Counted from the first letter of the stretch, positions 34,322 through 44,905 are shown. The stretch is 64,000 bases of DNA from Lucinisca nassula (GCA_963580285.1 OY757010.1:148166675-148230674), one strand, 5' to 3'. Numbers and translations are program-made. The notes: a model not told the origin generated them from the sequence alone.

Positions 34322-34499
34322 GTCGATTGTAAACAATCGACCCAAAAATAGACGTGATGGCAATGATCCCCGCTTAACATCGCGAAGTGATTTTACCAAT
34401 GGTGAACATTATTTGATATATAGATTGATGGTAAGAACCGCCTCACCGAGGCAGTTGTAACAAGTACTTACTAAATATGTTTTTGACGATAAAAGAGTA

Positions 34500-35095
34500 T
34501 CACCTATTATTACTTCTTAATTAAATTAATGGACGGCAATCATTTACGCTTATTTTTCTAGCATTTATTTATTTATTATCATGATGCTCTTGTCAAACAC
34601 GATTCGGATAGGGCAATACGAATGGATGCCGTTTCTTGAGCTTCCGCTACTGATCGTTTGATTAGTATTATTATTTTAATCATTTTACTACCAAACTAAT
34701 TTAAGCCATTCTTGAAAATTTATGTTGTACTTTATAAAATGTTTAAAACTTTGTTGCATTTCAAACTGTTGGCTCTTCAATTTATGAAATTCAGACTGAT
34801 TTATTTCGCTTAGGAGTAAAAAACATAGCTGTGTTTTCGCTAACATGCTGAAAAAAAAAATTGGTCGGTAGGTAGGAGAAACTTTTTTTATTATTTTATT
34901 TTCCCCCCGAAAAAATATAGGGTCGGACCTGTATTTTTAAAAAAAACAGGGTCGGACCTGTATTTTTTATGTGTTTTTGTTTTTGTACATGTTTTTTGTT
35001 AATAAAATTGTCATGTTGAGACTTGCAAGTTGTATATCATAATTCATCTTAGATGCTCAAAAATGTCAGCTCTGTAATTATTTGTTTTGTTTGAT
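34500..35095. other. AT-rich stretch, no gene
   Basis: Only a short local duplication of AGGGTCGGACCTGTATTTTT (about 34918-34970) stands out. Confidence 0.4.
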
Positions 35096-35385
35096 TTGAG
35101 GTTTAACGTCCCCGTCAGCACTGTAAAGGTCATTTTGGAGACGTTGCTTCCAATGTTGTGGGACTTTTACCCGACATTGAGATGAAATCACATCTCAAGC
35201 CCTGTCGCCCAATGAAACCAATAGGGTTTATTAGCATGGACCATCCGCCTCGCACCGCGGTTCCTGGACAGGCTTAGATCCTCTAAGCGGTTTACCAGTA
35301 CTAGTGTGCGGGCCAGCTTCAGCTCTGCGTGGAAGCATCATGCAGCCCATATATTTCTTCAAGCCTCTATGGGCGGGGGCGTTAT
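35096..35385 (-). repeat. SINE-like family T, minus orientation
   Basis: GAGGTTTAACGTCCCCGTCA at the left, GGAAGCATCATGCAGCCC and CAAGCCTCTATGGGCGGGGG at the right. Confidence 0.85.
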
Positions 35386-35463
35386 TAATGTGTATATTAA
35401 TATTAAAGGATTGTATATCTTTCCTCTCTAAAAGCTTGAAACTGGGCTCTGTGGGTGCGATAT

Positions 35464-36880
35464 GGTCAGTCTAACATCAGTCCCAGGTAAAACCATGGAA
35501 AGATTAATAAGGGATGCCTTAACGGACCATATGAACAACCTGTTTTGTGTTGAGCAACATGTTTTTATAAAAGGCAAATCCTGTGTTACCCAGCTACTAT
35601 AATTTATGGAAGATATTACTGAAGCAATAGACCAAGGTTACGAGGTAGATGTAATATACCTGGATTTTTGTAAGGCTTTCGATACGGTCCCCCACAAGAG
35701 GCTCATTACTAAGCTCAAAGGATATAGAATAAGAGGGAATGTAATATTATGGATCGAAAACTTCCTGAGTAACCGAAAGCAGAGTGATGATAAGTATGAT
35801 CAAACTCTTTGCTGATGACGCTAAATTATACATGGAAGATGTTTTTCAATACAAAGAACTGCAAACACATGCATTTTGGTCAGGAAACTACTGATTTTTG
35901 ATATCAAATGTTATCAGATACTGGGGTAATACAAATCGAAAAAGTGGAAGGAAAAGACTTGGGCGTTATTATAGACAGTAAGTTAAACTTTATGGAACCA
36001 CATTGCTAAAAAAGTATCAATAGCAAACAGGAATCTCGGAATAATCTTTAGGACATTCACTTATTTAAGTCAAGAAATGTTCTTAACACTGTATAAGTCC
36101 ATAGTTAGGCCTCACGTGGAATATGCAAGTGTAATATGGTCCCCACTGCACAAAAGGACAAAATACAATTGGAAAATGTTCAGCGTCAGGCTACACGCTT
36201 AGTCCCCTCATTAAAGGGGCTTAACTACTCTGAACGGCTTAAACGACTTGGGCTTCCAACTTTGGAATATAGGCGTAAAAAGGCTGATGTTATAGCAGTA
36301 TAGGCCTATAAGATAATGAATAACACAGATCTTGTGAATAAGGATAAATTGTTTGAAATGGCCACATACCATCAAACAAGAGGACGTCCCTTCAAACCGG
36401 CCCCGATAGCTCAGTGGTAGAGCGTCCGCTTCGGGAATGGGGGGTCGCGGGTTCGATCCCCGGCCGCGCCATACCAAAGGCGTGAAAAATGGTACTAGGC
36501 GCTCCCTTGGCTGACGCTCGCATTATCAGGGGTAGTCCTAGGAAGATAAATGAAGGCAGGTAAGTATTTGTTACAGGATTCGTACTTTGTTTGTCGCAAT
36601 AAAAGCTCTACAGAGCATATGTTATTAGTTTCGGATATGCGACGTTAAATAAAGCTTCTTTATCATTATCTTTTACTATTTAAGAAACGGGCAAGACTAA
36701 ATGTGCGCGCCAATTCCTTCAACATAAAAGTAATATATAATTGGAACAATCTCCCATCATCAGTGGTAACAGCAGCGACGGTTAATGCCTTCAAGAGCCG
36801 GCTGAACAAGTACTGGCAGAGACATCCTATAAAGTTTGAGGCGTCGTGCTACACACCGGGACCAACAGCACGATACTGAC
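35464..36880 (+). pseudogene. Decayed LINE RT (CR1-like), split by a SINE
   Basis: RT blocks in order: VSLTSVPGKTMERLIRDAL, VFIKGKSCVTQLL, DVIYLDFCKAFDTVPHKRL (motif A) and ILWIENFLSNRKQ; then a deletion straight to LFADDAKLYM (motif C). The thumb region LYKSIVRPHVEYASVIWSP follows with several stops and shifts, and the C-terminal tail NSFNIKVIYNWNNLPSSVV then FKSRLNKYW. Motif B is missing. The SVPGK and ARSNxF..WNxLP blocks fit CR1/L2-type LINEs. Confidence 0.85.
36399..36676 (+). repeat. tRNA-headed SINE inserted in the CR1-like LINE
   Basis: GATAGCTCAGTGGTAGAGCG (A box) and CGCGGGTTCGATCCCCGG (B box) form a tRNA-like head at 36401-36474. The body ends with GACGTTAAATAAAGCTTCTT. The LINE frame reads PFK up to the left junction and LFKKRARLN from the right junction, so the insert is cleanly bounded. 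No long TSD is visible. Not a functional tRNA gene: the acceptor arm does not pair properly. Confidence 0.8.
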
Positions 36881-37122
36881 AAAAACGGAACAGGTTATTA
36901 GGAGCTTTTTTTCGTGACGTACTTCCGGTTCTTAAAATAGCACGGGAAAAGTCCTGGTCGTCAACTGTCGTATTGCTTCAAGGCAGTGTGACAGATAACA
37001 TGTTGATTCCAGCGTAAAACAATGGAATTCTTTTAAACTTTTGACGAATTCTAATGTAAGATAATGAGACAAACACGGATATGCTGCCAGGTGTGAAATT
37101 TCCTTCCCAGCCCTTAGATTAA

Positions 37123-37300
37123 CCCATTTGGTACCGGAAACCCCCAAAGGGGTAAATGGCAAACAGTACAGGCCCAGATCAGACGCAGCAGAACGCGGCG
37201 TCTGATCAGGGCCTACACTATTTGCCAAAAAATTAGCCATTTTCCAAATAAATTTTGAAAAAAAAAACTGGAATCTTCCATTTATTAAAATTGCACAAAT
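37123..37300. mobile_element. piggyBac-like MITE, subfamily C, right end eroded
   Basis: Flanked on the left by TTAA (37119-37122) and starting CCCATTTGGTACCGG. Contains a strong hairpin core (37157-37225) around GCAGAACGCGGCGTCTGATC. The right terminus is lost in an AT-rich tract. Confidence 0.65.
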
Positions 37301-37361
37301 ACATGTAGACAGATCGCTGGACATTTTAACTGCACTTCTAGACCGATCCTCCTTGAACTGT

Positions 37362-37444
37362 TTTTTTTTTTTTTTTTTTTTTTTTAATTGCACATGCAGA
37401 CAGATCGTTGGACGGGTTTCTTAATAGATATAGATCGCTAGATG

Positions 37445-37502
<58 letters not shown>
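37362..37502. repeat. Poly-T and (GA)n microsatellites
   Basis: A run of about 24 T (37362-37385) and about 50 bp of uninterrupted GA (37450-37501). Confidence 0.9.
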
Positions 37503-37504
<2 letters not shown>

Positions 37505-37819
37505 AAAGTTATGTCCGTATGTGATAGCTATATACTTGGATAGCGAATAAATCGAAAAGTTAGGTAAAAACTTATTTTGTTAGTAAGCTTTCGTATCTCA
37601 AGCCATTGACATCTGTAGGTCATTCACGAAGAGATTTTTGACAATTAAAAAAGGATCCAGGATAAATGAAATTCAGTATTAAAAGCAAAATATCATTCTT
37701 TCCCTCTCGTGGAATTATTTAAATGTAAATGGGTGTTTTCTCTCAAAATGTATGAATATCGTTATCATTTTAAGTTCCGCCAATACATTTGAATAGCGAT
37801 GGCCGTTTCAATTGACGGC

Positions 37820-38283
37820 CAGTGCTTTGCGCATGCGCAAGAATGACGTCATAAACGGAATTCCGAAAACCTCCAGTGACGTCGACATCAAGGTAAAAAA
37901 CTTTGTGCTGATATGCCGTAAAACACCGACTGCATTCTTAGTTTGGGTAATTCGTGCTACCATGAAGAAAAATCGTCTGCTGTGCGACTTTCAATGGGCT
38001 CATTTAACAACCACCCATTCGTTTATTCAGTAATTGGTTAGCACTGAAAATTGGCAAAACATATTTAAAAGTGAATAAATAAATAAAAACTGAAAGTCGT
38101 TTTAAACAGATTTTCTTGTTGTTGTTTTCAGTTTCGCTGTGTTTTGTTTACATCTCGTTCAATCGCGGGAAATCGCATTGGTTGTCACGTGACTTCGCAC
38201 ATGCAACATGGCGGACAGTCTCTGAAAATTTGGAATCTCTGGGCACTTATCAAGTATTTTCGTCTATTTTGCACTCGCATATC
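37820..38283 (+). promoter_or_regulatory. CpG-type promoter and 5' UTR of the J-domain gene
   Basis: Within 400 bp: a perfect palindromic NRF1-type site TTGCGCATGCGCAA (37827-37840), a full CRE TGACGTCA (37844-37851), a CRE-like TGACGTCG (37877-37884), an inverted CCAAT (ATTGG, 38177-38181), an E-box in GTCACGTGAC (38184-38193) and AACATGGCGGAC (38206-38217), resembling a YY1 element. No TATA box stands out. The combination is typical of housekeeping promoters. A five-codon upstream ORF starts at 38208 in strong context (CAACATGG) and ends TGA before the main ATG. Confidence 0.7.
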
Positions 38284-38332
38284 ATGGGATTAACAAGAGA
38301 ACAGGCTTATGAAATACTTGAATTGCCTGTGG
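38284..38332 (+). CDS. J-domain gene exon 1
   Basis: Codes MGLTREQAYEILELPV plus one base of Gly17. The donor is GG|GTAGGT at 38333. The start was chosen because the J-domain helix I begins four residues later; an in-frame ATG at 38116 would add 56 residues not resembling a J-domain N-terminus and would cover the promoter-like elements. Confidence 0.85.
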
Positions 38333-38339
38333 GTAGGTG

Positions 38340-39470
38340 AAAGTTGAACTTTACCTGATGATAATCTCAGAATCTGCAGATGTTTTTCTTTTTTTCTCAG
38401 CATTCAGTTTCGGTTCTTTATAGAATGTCCTTCCAGATTCGGTTATTTCATAAGGATAATGTTGCTAAGTTTACTTCTTTTACGAGAGCTAGGGACTAAC
38501 TTCACTTTCCACAGAGCTCTTTTAGTATCACTAGATAGATAGATAGAATGAATGTCATTTAACGTATCACCAGTAACATTTCAGATTCAGAACTCGTAGC
38601 ATTCATCTTTCACAAGTCACTGTCCCTTAAACCACTGTGAATCCAGATCAGTTCTGTCCCGAGTCATTTCAGCCGGGTCGATTTGGCCTGAGTCATTCCA
38701 ACCCTTTTTGGTGGGTTGTTTTGGTCCTGGGTCATTTCGGCCAGATTTTAATAGATTTCAGCAGATTACCTGTTGTAGATTTGTAACAAGCAATTCTCGT
38801 TGTCTGGGTACTTTGCTATCTATCTATCGGTAAAAGTTTAATTTGTAGGTCCAATGTGGTCCCCTGCCTTATAAGAAGGTGAATCACACCAAATAAGGTC
38901 TTAAAACAAACTTCAATGTCTCATCTCTAATATCACAAAGAAAAATGATAGCCTAGGCCGAAGGATGGTTGGCTAGGATCGGATGAACTGAGGTAGGGTA
39001 TGGAAATTTTTCCGCTTCTGCTCCGCCATTTTGCTTTCTAGTGCAAGGGGGTAGCAACTGTTTTTCTCTAATTTGCATGACTTGGCAACTATATTTCATT
39101 GTGATTTCAAATTTATCTTTAACCAAATACTTAACTAGAGATACTGTTCATCTGATGATGACGGTAAATTCTTTAAAATGTCTACATTTTACAATCTAAT
39201 GCAAAATTTAGCTCTCTGGGCGTTACGAACATGCAAGCGTCCACTAACTTGGATCAAAGAGACAACGTGACCTTTCATTCATAAAGTTTTGAAGGGTGCT
39301 GTAAGCATTCTAAAGCACAACAAGATTTTTAGCTTCCACCAATGGGATTTCTGGATTCATTTTAGAGGGATGCGCAGTTATATCCTAATTAACATACAGA
39401 ATAATTTGGCCCTAATCATTATCAAAATTAGATTCATTCCGTGTATGTAGCGTGTCTAATAATAATAGGG
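38340..39470. other. Start of intron 1, mostly unassigned
   Basis: No strong repeat or gene. The TAGATAGATAGA run (38533-38546) and two TTTGGCCTGAGTCATT-like boxes (38660-38760) are the only internal repeats. Confidence 0.4.
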
Positions 39471-39474
39471 ATCA

Positions 39475-39818
39475 ACTTAAGTTTTTTTAATGGGTGACCA
39501 AATTATTAAGACCACAATCCTTCAGCCCAGGCTTTTTTCTTCTCCATGAAGTTATCATTAGCCTAAATATTGTGGTCTCGTCCCAGCCCAGGCTTTCTGT
39601 ATGTTATTTAGGGTGAGACCACATTTTCTGTTCTATATAGGGAGTGAGACCACATTTTTTAGATTTGCCATGAATTTATCATTTTCCTAAATAATGTGGT
39701 CTCATCCCTATAAAGAGATGAGACCACATTCCTTCAGCCCATGATTTTAGTATGTGATTTAAGGTGAGACCACATTTTCTTCTCTATATAGAAGTGAGAC
39801 CACATTTTTAGCTCACCT
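39475..39818. repeat. GTGAGACCACATTTT tandem repeat, left part
   Basis: About 60-130-bp units with GTGAGACCACATTTTC, TTCTCTATATAG(A/G)AGTGAGACC and GATTTGCCATGAATTTATC. It resumes at 42772 (to about 43000) after the satellite element, showing that the satellite element is an insertion. Confidence 0.8.
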
Positions 39819-42771
39819 GTCACGTAGTGACAAGGTGAGCTTTTGGGATCACTTTTTGTCCGTCGTGCGTGCGTGCGTCCGTGCGTGCGTCCGTAAACTT
39901 TTCTTCAAACGACATCTCCTCCTCAACCACTGATCGTATTTTGACCAAACTTCACAGGAATGATCCTTAGGTGGTCCCCTTTCAAAGTTGTTCAAATGGT
40001 TCCGGTCCGTTGCACATATAGGTCACAGTAGCCAAAAATAGATTTTTTTCACCGCAAACTTAAAAAATCTTCTTCTCTGAAACCGCAAGGCCCAGGTCTT
40101 TGATATTTGGTATGAAGCTTCATCTAGTGGACCCCTACCAAGATTGTTCAAATTATAGTGCTGGGGCCAAGAATGCCCCCGCACGGGGGCCCTTTGGTTT
40201 TACATGGGCTTATATAGGGAAAATCTTTAAAAATCTTCTTCTCTGAAACCGCAAGGCCCAGGTCTTTGATATTTGGTATGAAGCTTCATCTAGTGGACCC
40301 CTACCAAGATTGTTCAAATTATAGTGCTGGAGCTAAAAATGCCCCCGCACGGGGGCCCTTTGGTTTTACATGGGCTTATATAGGGAAAATCTTGAAAAAT
40401 CTTCTTCTCTGAAACCGCAAGGCCCAGGTCTTTGATATTTGGTATGAAGCTTCATCTAGTGGACCCCTACCAAGATTGTTCAAATTAAAGTGCTGGGGCA
40501 AAAAATGCCCCCGCACAGGGGCCCTTTGGTTTTACATGGGCTTATATAGGGAAAATCTTTAAAAATCTTCTTCCCTGAAACCGCAAGGCCCAGGTCTTTG
40601 ATATTTGGTATGAAGCTTCATCTAGTGGACCCCTACCAAGATTGTTCAAGTTATAGTGCTGGAGCTAAAAATGCCCCCGCACGGGGGCCCTTTGGTTTTA
40701 CATGGGCTTATATAGGGAAAATCTTGAAAAATCTTCTTCTCTGAAACCGCAAGGCCCAGGTCTTTGATATTTGGTATGAAGCTTTATCTAGTGGACCCCT
40801 AGCAAGATTGTTCAAATTATAGTGCTGGATCTAAAAATGCCCCCGCACGGGGGCCCTTTGGTTTTACATAGGCTTATATAGGGAAAATCTTTAAAAATCT
40901 TCTTCTCTGAAACCGCAAAGCCCAGGTCTTTGATATTTGGTATGAAGCTTCATCTAGTGGACCCCTACCAAGATTGTTCAAATTATAGTGCTGGAGCTAA
41001 AAATGCCCCCCACACGGGGGCCCTTTGGTTTTACATGGGCTTATATAGGGAAAATCTTTAAAAATCTTCTTCTCTGAAACCGCAAGGCCCAGGTCTTTGA
41101 TATTTGGTATGAAGCTTCATCTAGTGGACCCCTACCAAGATTGTTCAAATTATAGTGCTGGAGCTAAAAATGCCCCCGCACGGGGGCCCTTTGGTTTTAC
41201 ATGGGCTTATATAGGGAAAATCTTGAAAAATCTTCTTCTCTGAAACCGCAAGGCCCAGGTCTTTGATATTTGGTATGAAGCTTCATCTAGTGGACCCCTA
41301 CCAAGATTGTTCAAATTAAAGTGCTGGGGCAAAAAATGCCCCCGCACAGGGGCCCTTTGGTTTTACATGGGCTTATATAGGGAAAATCTTTAAAAATCTT
41401 CTTCCCTGAAACCGCAAGGCCCAGGTCTTTGATATTTGGTATGAAGCTTCATCTAGTGGACCCCTACCAAGATTGTTCAAGTTATAGTGCTGGAGCTAAA
41501 AATGCCCCCGCACGGGGGCCCTTTGGTTTTACATGGGCTTATATAGGGAAAATCTTGAAAAATCTTCTTCTCTGAAACCGCAAGGCCCAGGTCTTTGATA
41601 TTTGGTATGAAGCTTTATCTAGTGGACCCCTAGCAAGATTGTTCAAATTATAGTGCTGGATCTAAAAATGCCCCCGCACGGGGGCCCTTTGGTTTTACAT
41701 GGGCTTATATAGGGAAAATCTTTAAAAATCTTCTTCTCTGAAACCGCAAAGCCCAGGTCTTTGATATTTGGTATGAAGCTTCATCTAGTGGACCCCTACC
41801 AAGATTGTTCAAATTATAGTGCTGGAGCTAAAAATGCCCCCCACACGGGGGCCCTTTGGTTTTACATGGGCTTATATAGGGAAAATCTTGAAAAATCTTC
41901 TTCTCTGAAACCGCAGGGCCCAGGTCTTTGATATTTGGTATGAAGCTTCATCTAGTGGACCCCTACCAAGATTATTCAAATTATAGTGCTGGGGCCAAAA
42001 ATGCCCCCGCACCAGGGCCCTTTTGTTTTACAAAGGCTTATATAGGGAAAATCTTGAAAAATCTTCTTCTCTGAAACTGCAAGGCACAGGTCTTTGATAT
42101 TTGGTATGAAGCTTCATCTTGTGGACCTCTACCAAGATTGTTCAAATTATAGCCCTGGGGCCAAAAATGCCCCCGCTCCAAGGCCCTTTGGTTTTACATA
42201 GACGTATATAGGGAAAATCTTGAAAAATCTTCTTCTTTGAAACCACAAGGCTTAGGTCTTCGATATTTGTTATGAAGCTTCAGCTAGTGGACCTCTATAA
42301 AGATTGTTCAAATTATAGCCCTGAGACCAAAAATGCCTCCGCCATGTGGCCCTTTGGTTTTACATAGACTTATATAGGGAAAATCTTTAAAAATCATCTT
42401 CTCTGAAACACAAGGCTTAGGTCTTTGATATTTGTTATGAAGCTTCAGCTAGTGGAATTCTACCAAGTTTGTTCAAATTATAGCCCTGGGGCCAAAAATG
42501 CCCCTGCTCCGGGGCCCTTTGGTTTAACATAGACTTATATAGGGAAAATCTTGTTTTACATAGACTTCTATATGCAGGGTAAACCTTTAAAATCTTCTTC
42601 TCTGAAACCAGAAAGCCCAGGTCTTTCATATTCGATATGAAGCTTCATCGTGTGGACCTCTACCAAGATTGTTCAAATTATAGCCCTGGGGCCAAAATTG
42701 ACCCTGCCCGGGGCCCACTTGTTATACATTGGATCAGGTGAGCGAACCAGGGCCCTCTGGGCCCTCTTGTT
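39819..42771 (+). repeat. Satellite S1 array of ~166-bp units with an 832-bp higher-order duplication
   Basis: Left boundary is a hairpin, GCTCACCTGTCACG..GTGACAAGGTGAGC, then a GTGCGTGCGTGCGTCC tract. About sixteen units follow, each with GAAACCGCAAGGCCCAGG, CTTTGATATTTGGTATGAAG and ATGCCCCCGCACGGGGGCCC. Right boundary is GGATCAGGTGAGCGAACCAG then GGGCCCTCTTGTTT. The central units are almost identical; the last four (42000-42740) are more diverged. Inserted in the GTGAGACC repeat with a TTTAG-like flank on both sides. Confidence 0.9.
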
Positions 42772-43030
42772 TAGATTTGCCATGAATTTATCATTTTCCT
42801 TAATAATGTGGTCTCATCCCTGTATAGAGATGAGACTACATTCCTTCAGCCCAGACTTTTAGTATGTTATTTGAGGTGAGACCAGATTTTCTTCTCTATA
42901 TAGGAGTGAGACCACATTTTTTAGATTTGCCATGAATTTATCATTTTCCTGAATAATGTGGTTTCATCCCTATTCAGAGATGAGACCAGTCTTCCAGCAA
43001 GCTGTTATTCTGTCATTCTTTCAGCCTGGG
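42772..43030. repeat. GTGAGACCACATTTT tandem repeat, right part
   Basis: Continues the units of 39475-39818 directly: TTAGATTTGCCATGAATTTA, AATAATGTGGTCTCATCCC and GTGAGACCACATTTTTTAG. Confidence 0.8.
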
Positions 43031-43199
43031 CTAAATTGGATATGTTGCATTTGAGGCCACATTTTTGTCACTTTATAGACATAGATCCATTAGAGAGCAT
43101 TAACGGAATAAATCGCGTGTAGTAATATTTTTACACACTCCAAACAGTATCCAAATACCCCCAATGGAGCCTCTTTTTTGTTGTTGTCTTCCTCGTGAT

Positions 43200-43745
43200 T
43201 TACCATTGGTTATTTATTAAAATATAGATGTGAGATGCAACTAAAGAATGACTCCCAAGTTAATGTTTGAAAAATAATAAAATACAAAATATTAAACAGA
43301 AAAATGAACGTTTGTTGAATTTCTTGGCTGAATATAGTTTTAGCATGCGGTATGCAAATGAGTAAGTTACTGTAAGCATTCTCAAAATGATACACCGCCG
43401 TCCTTCTTACAATCGACCAAAAACCAGTCGATCCTGACATTCCTGCTGAGGTAAAAAAATCTGTATTCATCGGAAGCTAATAACAATTTACTATTAAGTG
43501 ACGGAAAAAAATTGGATGCTCTTATCTCGCGCATTCAGAAGATTTTACAGTCTTCTCTAGAATAGAATGAAGAACAAAAAACATCGTTTTACGTAGTTAC
43601 GTCCCTTAATTTTCGCGCCTTTATCAGAGGTCGCTTTAATTTTGGCACGTCATTGAGGCGCTTTATGTAAACAAGTTACCAAGTGCGTGAAAATGGCTGT
43701 CGTTCTACTGAAGTCTGGAAATCACAGTTTTATGATATGAGTTTG
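43200..43745. other. Single-copy stretch with weak coding and promoter-like signs
   Basis: On the minus strand ATTTTTTTACCTCAG precedes an open frame with MSGSTGFWSIVRRTAVYHFE, and on the plus strand ATGGCTGTCGTTCTACTG (43693 onward) is followed by a short frame. The CpG-containing stretch 43600-43700 lies between. This could be a small divergent gene pair inside intron 1, but splice phases could not be confirmed and I recognise no family. Confidence 0.25.
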
Positions 43746-44174
43746 CAATGTATGTTGGTAAGAAAGCAATTTTATGACAGTCAAATGATTACTCCTCATA
43801 ACTGAAGCCGGGTTTTCACACTCCGTATCTGTGGCACAGTGAACGAAGTCAGAAACTGCTAAAATATATCGCGATCCAGATAGATCAAAATGTGACTGAC
43901 CCTAGTGGCATTTGAGTTGCCCTGGTGCAAAAAGTACACGGTGTAGAAAAGGAGACTAGGTCTCATTATGGAGATAAGATGTCCATGTTTATTTTGATAC
44001 CAATTTTATCTACTTCGGACCACTATAAAGGTACGAAGACCACATTGGACCTTCAAATTAAACTTATGCCTATCTATCTACTAATACTGCGTCGGTCACA
44101 TTTGACCATTACCGCAGGTGTACATTACATACACTCCAGGTTTGCAGGATGAAAGCCTACACAGTAATCATGTA

Positions 44175-44400
44175 ATTACGGTAGGGATCTTTAACCTGCA
44201 CAGGGGATAGTTCTCCCTGCACAGGGGGCCTCCAGTTAACGTCCCGATCCGAAGGACGGTGCACTTAATGACATTCATCCCTGCAAATGATGCCAATGGA
44301 GCGTGTTTGGACACCGAAATTTTATCGCCGCTGCCGGGGATCGAACCCGGGACCTCTAGCATCAGAGGCAAGTGCACTAACCACTGAGCTACCACGCTCC
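44175..44400 (-). repeat. tRNA-headed SINE with a Meta-domain-like centre, minus orientation
   Basis: Minus strand 44398-44326 reads GTGGTAGCTCAGTGGTTAG, TGCCTCTGATGCTAGAGG (anticodon-arm-like) and CCCGGGTTCGATCCCCGG, a well preserved tRNA-like head. Downstream is GTCCTTCGGATCGGGACGTT then AACTGGAGGCCCCCTG, which resembles the conserved central domain of metazoan SINEs (family knowledge from memory). It is not a tRNA gene: the ends do not form an acceptor stem and there is SINE body after it. Confidence 0.8.
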
Positions 44401-44407
44401 ACTCATT

Positions 44408-44710
44408 CATATTGTAAGGGTTATGGATAATTACCACTTCTACAGCCTTGCTGTAGGAGCCGGCTCTTTTTAGCGACGCGGGTAGAGTGGTTGGCTTTTT
44501 CAAGAAGTCAAGCAACGGAGATTGCGGTTAGTACCTGGATGGGTGACGGCATTGCTTGACTTCGTGGGCGACCCGGTACACGCTATATTGGTGGCAGCCG
44601 TGGGATGAAAACAGTGCCGCTGGTTTGTTGCATAGACCGCCCTCGGGTTTAGCCTTGTGAGGCATGTGTGACTTCGGGAAGAAGTCAAGAGGTGAGGGGG
44701 AGAAATGTAA
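44408..44710 (+). repeat. 5S rRNA-derived SINE (SINE3-like), copy 1
   Basis: GAAGTCAAGCAACGGAGATT (A-box region), GGTTAGTACCTGGATGGGTG (box C region) and GACCCGGTACACGC match the internal promoter half of 5S rRNA in order and spacing. The 5' half of 5S is absent or replaced (GCTGTAGGAGCCGGCTC). Followed by ~130 bp of unrelated body ending GTCAAGAGGTGAGG. Confidence 0.75.
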
Positions 44711-44905
44711 CGGTTATGGATAAATACCACGCTGTAGGAGCTGGCTCTTTTAGCGACGCAGTGGTTGGCTTATTCACGGAAGTTAAGCAACGGCGATTGC
44801 GGTTAGTACCTGGATGGGTGACCACATTGCTTGACCAAGTGGACGACCTGGTACACGCTGCAGTATTACCTTGGTTTGTCATTTGGACTATCTCGCCATA
44901 GCATC
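44711..44905 (+). repeat. 5S rRNA-derived SINE, copy 2, in tandem
   Basis: GTTATGGATAAATACCACGC, GAAGTTAAGCAACGGCGATT and TAGTACCTGGATGGGTGACC repeat copy 1 with a ~300-bp period. This copy's box C (GGATGGGTGACC) is closer to real 5S than copy 1 (GGTGACGG). Confidence 0.75.

Noticed and set aside
36401..36474. Functional tRNA gene
   Set aside because: Good A and B boxes, but the acceptor arm does not pair and SINE body follows. Same reasoning for 7226-7297, 5007-5080 and 44326-44398.
38116..38283. Longer N-terminus for the J-domain protein from the ATG at 38116
   Set aside because: Would run through the promoter-like E-box/CCAAT/YY1 cluster and adds a segment unlike J-domain proteins.
39819..42771. 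Possible CRISPR array because of regular ~166-bp repeats
   Set aside because: There are no unique spacers between short repeats; the whole unit repeats, and the DNA is animal with spliced genes.
44757..44880. Real 5S rRNA gene
   Set aside because: Only the internal-promoter half resembles 5S; the 5' half and terminator are missing, and it recurs as a dispersed-type unit.
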